64,000 bases of DNA from Yersinia bercovieri ATCC 43970 (GTDB lineage: Bacteria; Pseudomonadota; Gammaproteobacteria; Enterobacterales; Enterobacteriaceae). The notes under the pieces are model-generated. The model ran no database searches. It was not told the origin of the DNA and saw only the letters and a program-made list of their open reading frames with translations. A program made the translations under genes and the position numbers. Shown piece by piece: positions 29,432-37,828 of this stretch. The stretch is taken from NCBI RefSeq assembly GCF_013282745.1, contig NZ_CP054044.1, forward strand, positions 3,782,001-3,846,000. Reading direction: 5' to 3'. The stretch's first letter is position 1. Every line of letters begins with the position of its first letter.

Positions 29432-29746
29432 TCAAGGGGCTTTAGGCTTGGCTATTTTTAGGTTTTCAATATGATCAGCAAGCTTTTGGATATCGTCATC
29501 TGACAGATGCGCTTTGGCTTTATTCCCCCTGCCGACAATCTTGCCATCACGCCGCGCAGTGAGGCCGTCAACTATTTCATTGCGAGATAATGATATTAGC
29601 GGAGGAGCTTTATCCAAACCTTTCCTGTCAGCCAAACGCCCATGGCAGCTTGAACAGGTTTGTTTATAGATATGCTCACCGTCAGTGGCCGCCTGTGTGG
29701 TTAAGCTAAACGTCATCATGCCCAGAGCCAACAGCATTAATTTCAT
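29432..29746 (-). CDS. Small periplasmic c-type cytochrome of the iron-uptake operon
   Basis: 104 residues with a signal peptide (1-20, ending TTQAA) and one haem site, Cys31-x-x-Cys34-His35 (CSSCHG). No methionine occurs after the haem site, so the usual Met distal ligand is missing; His72 in AKAHLSDDD or another residue may replace it. Its ATG overlaps the TAA of the thioredoxin-like gene by one base, so it is the last gene of the operon. Probably shuttles electrons for iron redox conversion at the membrane; this is inferred from context. Confidence 0.8.
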   Translation of the reverse strand: MKLMLLALGMMTFSLTTQAATDGEHIYKQTCSSCHGRLADRKGLDKAPPLISLSRNEIVDGLTARRDGKIVGRGNKAKAHLSDDDIQKLADHIENLKIAKPKAP

Positions 29747-30243
29747 TATGCACCCGTTGCCCATTGTTGGAACAACGCCGTCAAATCCTTCTCATTACGT
29801 GCACCCTGATGCAATTCAGTTACCTTGCCGCTTTGATCAATCAGAAAAGAGGTTGGCGTGCCAATAACCTGATAGCGCTCCTGCGTGATACCCAGTTGAT
29901 CACGAATGACAGGGTAGCTGAGATTGCGTTGCACCAATACCGGGTTGATATCCACCTGCGCCGGATCGGTGTTGATAGCTACCACCACAATATCATTCTG
30001 ATATTGCTGACTCAGCTTATCCAGTGTTGCCATTTCAGCCAGACAACCGCCACAGCTTGCCGACCAAAAGTTGAGGTATATCTGTTTACCTTTCCATTGA
30101 TCGAGTGCGACCGGTTTACCTTGCATATCATAAGCTGCCAGTTGCGGGGCCACTTCCCCCACCGCAACATCTTCTTGTTTACAGGCGCTAAGCAGCAATA
30201 GCAGACTACAAAGGCCCACCGTTTTTAACCCGTTAAGCCACAT
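29746..30243 (-). CDS. Thioredoxin-like (TlpA/ResA family) lipoprotein
   Basis: 165 residues. Signal peptide with lipobox LSAC (Cys21) predicts a lipoprotein anchored in the envelope. TlpA-type fold with FWSASCGGCLAEM; the redox pair is Cys64 and Cys67 with a Gly-Gly dipeptide between them, unlike the common CPxC. The cis-Pro motif is VIGTPTSFLID. Thioredoxin-like proteins occupy the same end of the Campylobacter p19 iron operon. It overlaps the ATPase gene by 11 bp. Confidence 0.85.
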   Translation of the reverse strand: MWLNGLKTVGLCSLLLLLSACKQEDVAVGEVAPQLAAYDMQGKPVALDQWKGKQIYLNFWSASCGGCLAEMATLDKLSQQYQNDIVVVAINTDPAQVDINPVLVQRNLSYPVIRDQLGITQERYQVIGTPTSFLIDQSGKVTELHQGARNEKDLTALFQQWATGA

Positions 30244-30946
30244 GATGACGACTCTCTTCGTTAAGATATTTACCGTGCTGGAGTCGGATTATCCGATCAG
30301 CAACACAGCCTAAGTCTGGATTGTGAGTAACCATAACGATGGTTCTACCTTGGCGATGAATATGGTTTAACAGATCCAAGACCCGCTGTTCATTCTCTTC
30401 ATCAAGGTTGCCGGTAGGTTCATCGGCAAAAATAATCGGCGGCTGATTGACCAGTGCGCGCGCAATACATACCCGCTGTTGTTCGCCACCAGAAAGCTGA
30501 CTGGGTAAGTGACCCATACGTGGCGTCATCCCAACCTGCTCCAATACTTGCCGCGCCGCCTCTTCATCCACCACACTGTGGTAATGCTGCGCTAACATAA
30601 TATTTTCTAGCGCCGTCAGGTAGGGGATAAGGTGGAACTGCTGGAAAACCAGCCCTATTTTGTCAGCCCGAAATTTCCGGCGCCCCTCTTCATCCAGGCC
30701 CGCAGCATCAATGCCATCGAGCAACACCTGCCCTTCGCTTACCGTGTCCAGGCAAGTCAGAATGTTCATCAACGTGGTTTTACCTGAGCCAGATGCCCCC
30801 ATAATTGCCACAAACTCACCACGATTGATGCGAATATTGATATCTTCCAGCGCCGTCACCTGCCCGAAACGCTTATATAAGTGCCGGGTTTCAATGACAG
30901 CATCCGTAACTTGCTCAGGTTTCACCTGTGTTAGCTTTGATGTCAT
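30233..30946 (-). CDS. ABC transporter ATP-binding protein (LolD/MacB type) of the iron-uptake operon
   Basis: 237-residue ATPase with Walker A GASGSGKTT, signature LSGGEQQRV, Walker B PIIFADEP and H-loop MVTHNP. It is a MacB/LolD-like ATPase, a class that drives mechanotransmission or extraction rather than classical import. It follows the two permeases and completes the ABC module of the P19-type operon. Confidence 0.88.
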   Translation of the reverse strand: MTSKLTQVKPEQVTDAVIETRHLYKRFGQVTALEDINIRINRGEFVAIMGASGSGKTTLMNILTCLDTVSEGQVLLDGIDAAGLDEEGRRKFRADKIGLVFQQFHLIPYLTALENIMLAQHYHSVVDEEAARQVLEQVGMTPRMGHLPSQLSGGEQQRVCIARALVNQPPIIFADEPTGNLDEENEQRVLDLLNHIHRQGRTIVMVTHNPDLGCVADRIIRLQHGKYLNEESRHHVA

Positions 30947-30949
30947 TTG

Positions 30950-32107
30950 CTACTCTCCTTTAAGGACTTTAGCGGGTTCAATATGAATAGCCCGGCGGGT
31001 GGGAACAATTGCCGCAACAGCGGCCACTAACAATGACAATACCAGTGTCAGCGGTAATACCGGGGCGCGTAAGGCTATTGACGCGCTGAATACTGTTTGC
31101 CCCAAGACTTGTGCCAATATATAGCCCAGCAAAGCACCACAAATTGCGGCAGCCAGCGAGATAATCAGGGTTTCGGTCAACATTTGGCGAATAATGTCAC
31201 CACCACTGGCTCCCAGTGCTTTTTGTAAGGCAAACTCTTTCGCGCGCTCGCCCACGATAGCCATCAGTGTGGTATTGACACATAGGGAGGACAAAATAAG
31301 AATCACAACTGACACCAACCCCATTAGCCCTTTTATTTTATCGAGCACCTGCCCTTCAGAGGCGGATACCTTTCGAATTGGCCGAATTTCAAGGTCAGGG
31401 TATTGTTCACGCAGATGGCTGGCAAAAGTCTCGACCTGACCCACATCATTACTGACGCTAAGCAGCGCGTTACTGATATGCCCCGGTTGATTGAGCCATT
31501 TCTGGGCCAGTTCCAGGTTAACAATCAACATGTTATCGGTGGCATCGCCAGCCTCAACAATGCCTTTGATTTGCAGACGCTGCCGCGCACCTTCACTGAC
31601 TAAGGTGAGGGTATCGCCCACTTTGACATGCAGCCGCTCCGCAAGTTTGACACCTATCATCGCGTTGCGATCATCAAAACTGACGCCAATCCAATTGCCA
31701 GTGACTTGCCAGTAAGGCACAAGCTGTTGCAGGGATTCAAACCACACCCCCATCAACACCACTTTCTCCAGTTCAGTCCGCGCCATGCCATAGATATAGG
31801 GGCTGGAGGCGTTGATAAGCCCTTTCGGGGCCGCATCAATGATTGGCTGGAATCGCGCTTGCTCAAATGAACTGCCATGCCCAGGGCCGATATAGAAATT
31901 CGCGCCGAAAGTGCGTAACTCCTGACTCATCTTGGCATTAATATCGAAATAGACGGCCGACATAGCCGTGACAATCGCCGCACCGACAGTCAGTGCCGCA
32001 AAGACCACACTGACCCGCTGCATCCGCAAGCGTAAGGCACGGAGCACGAGCCGCCAAAACATGCTATGGCTACCTTTATGTTGCACTGCCGGATGATTAG
32101 CGGCCAT
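30950..32107 (-). CDS. ABC transporter permease (FtsX/MacB type), second of the pair
   Basis: 385 residues; four TM helices, one near the N-terminus (VSVVFAALTVGAAIVTAMSAVYF) and three near the C-terminus, around a large periplasmic domain, as in MacB/FtsX. The ATG at 32107 has a perfect GGAGGT five bases upstream and overlaps the end of the first permease gene by 11 bp. The C-terminus RRAIHIEPAKVLKGE is typical of the family. Confidence 0.85.
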   Translation of the reverse strand: MAANHPAVQHKGSHSMFWRLVLRALRLRMQRVSVVFAALTVGAAIVTAMSAVYFDINAKMSQELRTFGANFYIGPGHGSSFEQARFQPIIDAAPKGLINASSPYIYGMARTELEKVVLMGVWFESLQQLVPYWQVTGNWIGVSFDDRNAMIGVKLAERLHVKVGDTLTLVSEGARQRLQIKGIVEAGDATDNMLIVNLELAQKWLNQPGHISNALLSVSNDVGQVETFASHLREQYPDLEIRPIRKVSASEGQVLDKIKGLMGLVSVVILILSSLCVNTTLMAIVGERAKEFALQKALGASGGDIIRQMLTETLIISLAAAICGALLGYILAQVLGQTVFSASIALRAPVLPLTLVLSLLVAAVAAIVPTRRAIHIEPAKVLKGE

Positions 32108-33389
32108 AGAGCACCTCCACCGGATAGAGGCTGGCGATACGCCGCGCAGGGAACCAAGTACCAATGACCGCAATCAAAATCGAGATCACCAACACACATG
32201 GCACCACCATCCAGGCGAAGCTCAATGGCGCACCAAACAGCATCAAGCCGATGGTTTTTGCTAACCCCCACCCCGCCAGACAGCCCGCTAAGCCCCCAAT
32301 CAGACCACTGATAGCGGCCTCAAGATAGAACAACATCAGAATTTGCCACTGGCGCGCCCCTAATGCTTTCATCAAACCGATCTCTTTAGCCCGCTCCATA
32401 ATGGTGCTGGTCATCAGTGATGCTATCCCCATGGCCGCGGCAATCAACGCCGCCACGGTGACGACTGCCAGTAGCAACTGTATTTTTTCAATCACCACCC
32501 CTTCCGATGCCGCCACCTGCCAGATGGGCCGGACCACTGATCCAGAGATGGCCTCTTCTAGTTGGTGGGCGATTGAAGAGACATAGGCGGTGCAATACCA
32601 CAGGTCATACTCTTCGGCGTTGAGGGCCTCAAGATTTTCACGCGCTTTACGTGACAATTCGTTTTCCGGCACCGTCAGTGCCGATACCCGTACGGCCTGA
32701 ATTTTCCCCGGCAGCCCCAGTAATGATTGCACTGCTGCCAGCGGTAACACCAGACGGCTCTCCTCTTCACCACCACTGCTCAATACGCCGCTTATCTTCA
32801 CCGTTAACGGGCCAGAAACGCCGTTCAGATGCAGCTCATCGCCGGTTTTCCAGCCGGTTTGTTGCGCCAATTGTTTACCCAGCAGCGCCTGAACCTCGTG
32901 AGCATCGGCCTTGATTGGCTCTTGCGGCCAAGCGCCATTGACCTGCCAATATGGGCTGATAATTTGCTGACCCGTGTGGTAATCCTCTTCATCAGGCACA
33001 TCCACTGGCTGATTAAAATAGGTGCCCAGTAGCGGAATAGTCTGCCCATTGATCTCAGTTTCACCGCTGAGTAATGGGGCGAAACCGACAATATTGTTAC
33101 GCCAAAAAATGTCCTTAATATTGGGCAACTCAGCTTGATCCAGGAAATCCTGGCCACTCAGTGGATTACTCTGCTCACCAAACAGCGACGGCAGCGCAAC
33201 CTGACCGGCAGGTTCAATCAGAATATTGGCACCATAAGATTTCAGCTCACGGGACATTTTATCGCCAATATCTATCGACACCGCCAACAGTGAAGAGATT
33301 AGCCCTGCGGCAAGGAATACCGTAAATACGGCCAGCGACTTGCGGCGGACATTCCTAAACCAAGACTGCTTGAGCATACGCCACAACAT
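32097..33389 (-). CDS. ABC transporter permease (FtsX/MacB type), first of the pair
   Basis: 430 residues with the same plan: an N-terminal TM helix (SLAVFTVFLAAGLISSLLAV), a periplasmic domain of about 230 residues and three C-terminal TM helices (LLAVVTVAALIAAAMGIASL onward), ending RIASLYPVEVLYGR. It begins two bases after the DUF2318 gene stop. Paralogous to the next gene, so the transporter is probably a heterodimer. Confidence 0.85.
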   Translation of the reverse strand: MLWRMLKQSWFRNVRRKSLAVFTVFLAAGLISSLLAVSIDIGDKMSRELKSYGANILIEPAGQVALPSLFGEQSNPLSGQDFLDQAELPNIKDIFWRNNIVGFAPLLSGETEINGQTIPLLGTYFNQPVDVPDEEDYHTGQQIISPYWQVNGAWPQEPIKADAHEVQALLGKQLAQQTGWKTGDELHLNGVSGPLTVKISGVLSSGGEEESRLVLPLAAVQSLLGLPGKIQAVRVSALTVPENELSRKARENLEALNAEEYDLWYCTAYVSSIAHQLEEAISGSVVRPIWQVAASEGVVIEKIQLLLAVVTVAALIAAAMGIASLMTSTIMERAKEIGLMKALGARQWQILMLFYLEAAISGLIGGLAGCLAGWGLAKTIGLMLFGAPLSFAWMVVPCVLVISILIAVIGTWFPARRIASLYPVEVLYGR

Positions 33390-33391
33390 AA

Positions 33392-34795
33392 TTATGGGTT
33401 CTCCTGAGTATCACTCTCTTCACTGCTGATAACTGGGGTGACAAATTGTTCTGGACTATCGCGGAAACGGTTGTAATTCGCCTCTGATGAGAAGAAGTAG
33501 GTTTTATCGCCATAACTGTACTTAAATTCGGCTTTTTGGTTAGTCAGGTGCGTTTTATCAACCGGATCAATGACATCTAATGTCACAACCGTGGTGAAGT
33601 AATTGACCCCGGCCTCCAGAGAGGCTTTGGGGATTACCAGCTCTTTATCATCACTTCGCCACTCTTCCAGCGGAATCGGATTGCATCCCCCCGCTTTGCC
33701 AATAGAAGGAATGAAAATATGCACCGCGCAAGCAACACAAATAACCTGATTACCCTCCATCACGTAGCCTTGGTCGCCACATAGCAGGCAGGCATCAAAG
33801 ACCACACTAAGGCGCAAGCGGTCGGGATAGCGGTTAATAATGAAGAAACGTACGGCTTTGCCATCATCAGCGACCCAAACAAAACGGTGCAACTTGCCGT
33901 CCCGCACCTGCTCTACCGGAATATGGACTAAGCCATCTGCGGCTAGCGTGACGGGTAAGGCTTCGGAGAGTTGTGGCGGCTGAGAAGCCACTTTGTCCCA
34001 ATAGAGTTGCGCGCCCGTCACCACAATCCATGCCAATAAAGCCAACACAAAAATCCTGCGCACATTGCGGTAAGCTGCCAAAGCTTTACGGTGAGCAATC
34101 GGCTCTGAATTTTCACTGACCATCTGGCGAGCATGGCGCAGCGGCAGCAGATAACAGAGGGTCGTCAATGCCAGTAGCAGCGCACAAATATAGCTGAGCC
34201 AGGCATGTCCGTTAGTCACCAAAGCAACATAACTGAGCAGTGATTTGGTTAACGGCAACACCTGCAACTTCATCAGTAGCAGGATAGCATCGCCACTCAA
34301 CGGCAAAATGAGTAGCAGTGTTAATAGCAGTAACAGCGGCCAGCGGCAGCGTGGCAGTTGCCGAATCATCATCAGCAATAATACTGCACAGAAAATTACC
34401 CAAGCGAATGCGACGATAATAGCCGCCAGATTGAGAAGCAGGTCAGTGTTGATAACATGGATGTTGGTAAACGCCCCCAAATTAGGGTTATTACCCCAAT
34501 TGAGTGCTGCGCCGAATACCAGAACTGCCTGCCAGAAGTAGCCTAATGAGCGGCGGGGAGTGAATTGACTGAATAAGAGTAACAACAGCGCGAGAAGTTG
34601 AATCCCCGCCAGTACTAACTGCAACTGCTGCGATTTAGGGTAATGAGTACCGGCCCATATCCCGACTATAGCCATAAGTATTGTTATCCATACCACCCGA
34701 CTCAATGCAGGGGCGGGACGAATCACCCAACTTAACCCCAGTAGCAAGGCCACGGGCAAAAAGGCTTGTAGCACGGAAACAAAAAAATAACTCAT
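33392..34795 (-). CDS. DUF2318 multi-pass membrane protein with cysteine-rich C-terminal domain
   Basis: 467 residues. About eight TM helices in the first 290 residues, then a periplasmic DUF2318 domain (about 295-450) with CLLCGDQGYVMEG and VICVACAVHIFIP, whose Cys pairs probably bind iron or a cofactor. It corresponds to the Campylobacter Cj1660 protein in the p19 operon. The ATG at 34795 is taken as the start; a GTG two codons earlier is possible. A terminator separates it from the P19 gene. Confidence 0.82.
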   Translation of the reverse strand: MSYFFVSVLQAFLPVALLLGLSWVIRPAPALSRVVWITILMAIVGIWAGTHYPKSQQLQLVLAGIQLLALLLLLFSQFTPRRSLGYFWQAVLVFGAALNWGNNPNLGAFTNIHVINTDLLLNLAAIIVAFAWVIFCAVLLLMMIRQLPRCRWPLLLLLTLLLILPLSGDAILLLMKLQVLPLTKSLLSYVALVTNGHAWLSYICALLLALTTLCYLLPLRHARQMVSENSEPIAHRKALAAYRNVRRIFVLALLAWIVVTGAQLYWDKVASQPPQLSEALPVTLAADGLVHIPVEQVRDGKLHRFVWVADDGKAVRFFIINRYPDRLRLSVVFDACLLCGDQGYVMEGNQVICVACAVHIFIPSIGKAGGCNPIPLEEWRSDDKELVIPKASLEAGVNYFTTVVTLDVIDPVDKTHLTNQKAEFKYSYGDKTYFFSSEANYNRFRDSPEQFVTPVISSEESDTQENP

Positions 34796-34897
34796 TAGCA
34801 CACACCTTGGGCAAGGAGATCACAACACCTGCCAGTTATCACTGATCAGCACTTATAGGTGCTGATAGCAACAATTGCCTGACCGCTCTATATCAAT

Positions 34898-34931
34898 AAA
34901 AAAAGCCGCGATCACTCATTAGTCATCGCGA
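34898..34931 (-). terminator. Internal terminator between P19/FetP and DUF2318 genes
   Basis: On the minus strand CGCGAT and ATCGCG arms enclose a 12-nt loop and are followed, after GGC, by seven T. It lies within the 145-bp gap inside an otherwise tightly packed operon, so it probably lowers expression of the six downstream genes relative to the first two. Confidence 0.75.
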
Positions 34932-34940
34932 CCATTACTA

Positions 34941-35468
34941 TCAATTCAAGCCGGTATATTTAAAGTCATAGCTCACATCAAACGGCTTCCACCAACGACC
35001 AACACCTGTTTCGCTATCTGTATGGCGATGTAAACCGGCTTTGGATGGCTCGCTAATGTGATAGGTCACTTTATAGTTACCCACCCCCATCATTTTGATG
35101 TTAGCGCCGTAGTGTGGGCCATCGCTGGCAACCATTGGCATAAAGGTGCCTTCTTGTTTAGCGCCTGTGTCAGTATTCACCAAGGTGTAAGCGATAGTCA
35201 GGTAGGGCATCCATTCGCCAGCACCGAAACCATTTTTATTGCCTTCAGTTGCATGGATATCAGCTTCCAGATGGATGTCGGCTTTCGCGGCTGGCAAGCC
35301 CATGCCGCGAGGTTCCATATCAATCGGCTGTAAGTAGACCGCCGCAATTTCCATATCATTAATTTTGATAGGTTCGCCAGCTGGATACTCTTTAAAGGCA
35401 AAAGCAGCCGGTGCTGCAAAAATGCTGGCAATGATGCTGCTGGCAATAATCGTTTTCTTCATGGTCAT
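34941..35468 (-). CDS. fetP: Periplasmic iron-binding protein, P19/Tpd/FetP family
   Basis: 175 residues with a signal peptide (1-25, ending AAFAF). The P19 fold binds Cu and Fe through conserved His, Met and Glu residues; visible are YLQPIDMEPRGMG, KADIHLEADIHATEGN, FMPMVASDGPHYG and LHRHTDSETGVGRWW. P19 partners FTR1-type permeases in ferrous-iron uptake. The start with GAGGG eight bases upstream is preferred over the ATG two codons later. Directly after the FTR1 gene. Confidence 0.85.
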   Translation of the reverse strand: MTMKKTIIASSIIASIFAAPAAFAFKEYPAGEPIKINDMEIAAVYLQPIDMEPRGMGLPAAKADIHLEADIHATEGNKNGFGAGEWMPYLTIAYTLVNTDTGAKQEGTFMPMVASDGPHYGANIKMMGVGNYKVTYHISEPSKAGLHRHTDSETGVGRWWKPFDVSYDFKYTGLN

Positions 35469-35536
35469 GTAGCACACCCTCTGGTATCAAATGATAAGTA
35501 CATTGTCGTAATTCACACCGGCATCATGCCGGACCA

Positions 35537-37471
35537 TTATGCTGGGATAGCATGACCGCGCCGTTGCATTACCCAAAGGGCAATCAGTGCAGCAATCAGT
35601 AATATCCCTTGGGGAATCAACGTCTCCAGGTATGGATAGATCCCCAACCAACTAATTTCAGGTACGCCCGGTAGCAGGGTCGGCTCAAATAATTTACCCT
35701 CAATCAGCTCAAGGACACTCTTACCGGCGAAGACAAACGCCATCAGATACATAAAGCCACCGGTAAACATAAAGAAGGGTTTAAGCGGCAATTTGACCAC
35801 GGTAAAGCGCATGACTAAATAAGCTACCAGCAGGAAAACAGAACCAACGCCAAAACCCGCCAGAATCGACAAGTGGCCACTGGTGCTACTGGCATCGCCC
35901 ATCAAGGCCAGATAGAACAGCACGGTTTCGGCCCCTTCGCGGTACACCGCCAGGAAGCTGGTTAGCCATAACCCTATCATTGAGCCGCTACTGAGTGATT
36001 TGGAGAACTTCCCTTCGAGATAGGCTTTCCATTGGCGTGCTTCTGTTTTGGATAGCAGCCAATAGCTCATGGAGAACAGCATCACCACGGCGATCATCAT
36101 GGTGAAGCCCTCCAGCAACTCGCGGCTTTGCCCTGAATTGGCAAAGAGCCACTGGAAGACAAAGGCGGTGAGTACACTGGCAATTAATGCCACTACGACT
36201 GATTGGCGAATCAGCGGCAGTTTGTCCTGATGGTTGTTTTTGACCAGATAAGCGACGATAGCCGCCACAATCAGCAAGGCTTCCAGACCCTCGCGGACAA
36301 TGATCAGCAGGCTGTAGATAAACAGGCTCCAGTTGGTTTCATCCCCGCCACCTAACATCACGACCGCGCTGGAGAGATCGTTTTGCAAGGCCACTGCTTC
36401 AGCTTGCAACTGTTCGGCCGGCTGCCCCGCTTTCATCAGGCTAACCAGGCGGGTGAAGTGGCCTTCTAGTGTTGATTTAAACGCCGCATCACGTGAACCA
36501 ACTTTGTTCTCCATACCACTGGCTTCAAACAGATCAAAATAGGTGTCCTGTACCGCCAGCATGGCAGGTGCGGTCTGCCCCTTTTGGTACTGGCCGATAG
36601 CAGCTGTAATGGCCTGATTTATTTTGTCGGAAACCGCAGCCCAATCAGCATTGGCCTGTTCATCAGTATTAGCACCTGCCGCAGAGGATTGCCCGACAAT
36701 GGGTTGATCGGCGCTGACTTGCTGCTGCTCCCGGGTGGTGGGTAACCCCGGCAGTATCTCTTCAATGGTTTGCAACAAACCCGTGACGCGATAAGCGACC
36801 TCCGTCATTTGGTCAGGTTTGCTGGTTAAATCGATTAATGCAGTGAATTGTTGGTTAATCGCGGCGGCGTCTTGTGCGGAACGATTGCCCCGCACTGACA
36901 TCTCCATTTCAGAGTTTTTAAAGCCCTGATAGTGCGCCTGTTGCACACTCTGGCTGGCGGCGGCGAAATTGCCGGCCTGATACTCACTGATAGCCTGCGC
37001 CAATAAATCATCGATAATTTTGAAGCTCTGCTGCCAGTACACCGCAATGTCACTGTTTTCATATGCCGCATGTTGTTGTTCAGCAGTAAGCTTATGACCA
37101 TCAGTCAGGACGGGCAGTACCCCTGCCAGCTCACTTTTAAGCCAGTTGATTTTATTATCAACCTCAGCTTGCGGCCGCCCCTCGCCAATCATGCGGCGGA
37201 TTTCACCAAAAGCCGCTTCCATCTGATAACTCTTTTGGGCAGAGATATTGATGCGAATCGGCCCCTCTAGGTTTTCAAATAGTTCAAAATACGCCATCTG
37301 CACCGTGGTGCGGGCTTCATTACTGTTCTGTTGTTGATAGAGCTGAGACGTTTTATCAAGACGGGATTGGATATCATTGACCAGTTGCTGGTAATCCACA
37401 GCGGCCCACGCTAATGAACCTGAAAGCCACCAGCAGCAGCAAAGTAGAATAATTTTGTGCCAAATTCGCAT
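35537..37471 (-). CDS. fetM: FTR1-family iron permease (FetM/EfeU-like) with large periplasmic domain
   Basis: 644 residues. Signal peptide (1-23), a periplasmic helical domain of about 360 residues in two similar halves (YFELFENLEGPIRINI and YFDLFEASGMENKVGS), then seven TM helices. The iron-transport motifs REGLE and REGAE are both present in the membrane part, as in yeast Ftr1. No strong ribosome site was seen; ATG 37471 gives the best signal peptide. First gene of the operon, with a Fur-like box just upstream. Confidence 0.88.
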   Translation of the reverse strand: MRIWHKIILLCCCWWLSGSLAWAAVDYQQLVNDIQSRLDKTSQLYQQQNSNEARTTVQMAYFELFENLEGPIRINISAQKSYQMEAAFGEIRRMIGEGRPQAEVDNKINWLKSELAGVLPVLTDGHKLTAEQQHAAYENSDIAVYWQQSFKIIDDLLAQAISEYQAGNFAAASQSVQQAHYQGFKNSEMEMSVRGNRSAQDAAAINQQFTALIDLTSKPDQMTEVAYRVTGLLQTIEEILPGLPTTREQQQVSADQPIVGQSSAAGANTDEQANADWAAVSDKINQAITAAIGQYQKGQTAPAMLAVQDTYFDLFEASGMENKVGSRDAAFKSTLEGHFTRLVSLMKAGQPAEQLQAEAVALQNDLSSAVVMLGGGDETNWSLFIYSLLIIVREGLEALLIVAAIVAYLVKNNHQDKLPLIRQSVVVALIASVLTAFVFQWLFANSGQSRELLEGFTMMIAVVMLFSMSYWLLSKTEARQWKAYLEGKFSKSLSSGSMIGLWLTSFLAVYREGAETVLFYLALMGDASSTSGHLSILAGFGVGSVFLLVAYLVMRFTVVKLPLKPFFMFTGGFMYLMAFVFAGKSVLELIEGKLFEPTLLPGVPEISWLGIYPYLETLIPQGILLIAALIALWVMQRRGHAIPA

Positions 37472-37493
37472 AATTGAGTAACGCACATGGAGT

Positions 37494-37512
37494 GATAATG
37501 AGATTTATTAAC
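37494..37512 (-). promoter_or_regulatory. Fur box upstream of the FTR1/P19 operon
   Basis: GATAATGAGATTTATTAAC matches the Fur consensus at 15 of 19 bases, about 25 bp before the fetM start, so the operon is probably iron-repressed. Confidence 0.65.
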
Positions 37513-37693
37513 ATTAACACTAAACAAAGGAAATGTGTCTTGATCCGTATCAAAAAATATTTAGTCTCTTGAAGTTTTGTTTAGAAATGCGGAGCACCCC
37601 GCAATTATGGGCTAGGGAAACACGCTTTTCTAGCCAGTCTCTTGGCCTATCTCAGGCGGCTTAGCTGTGATTTTAGCTGTGATTGATAAGCAG

Positions 37694-37755
37694 AAAAAAC
37701 TCGCCTGCTGCGGAAATACCACAGGTGAAAGTGACCTAAATCCGCAGACAGGCGC
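37694..37755 (-). terminator. Rho-independent terminator after the porin gene
   Basis: On the minus strand, arms CGCCTG-t-CTGCGGA and TCCGCAG-CAGGCG with a single bulge form a 13-bp stem, followed by AGTTTTTT. It ends the PTS/porin operon and isolates it from fetM. Confidence 0.85.
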
Positions 37756-37828
37756 TTATTTCAGTAAATATATAATCCGAGTTAAATAGTTAATTAATAA
37801 TATTTATTATCCAGTCACTGGTATTAAA

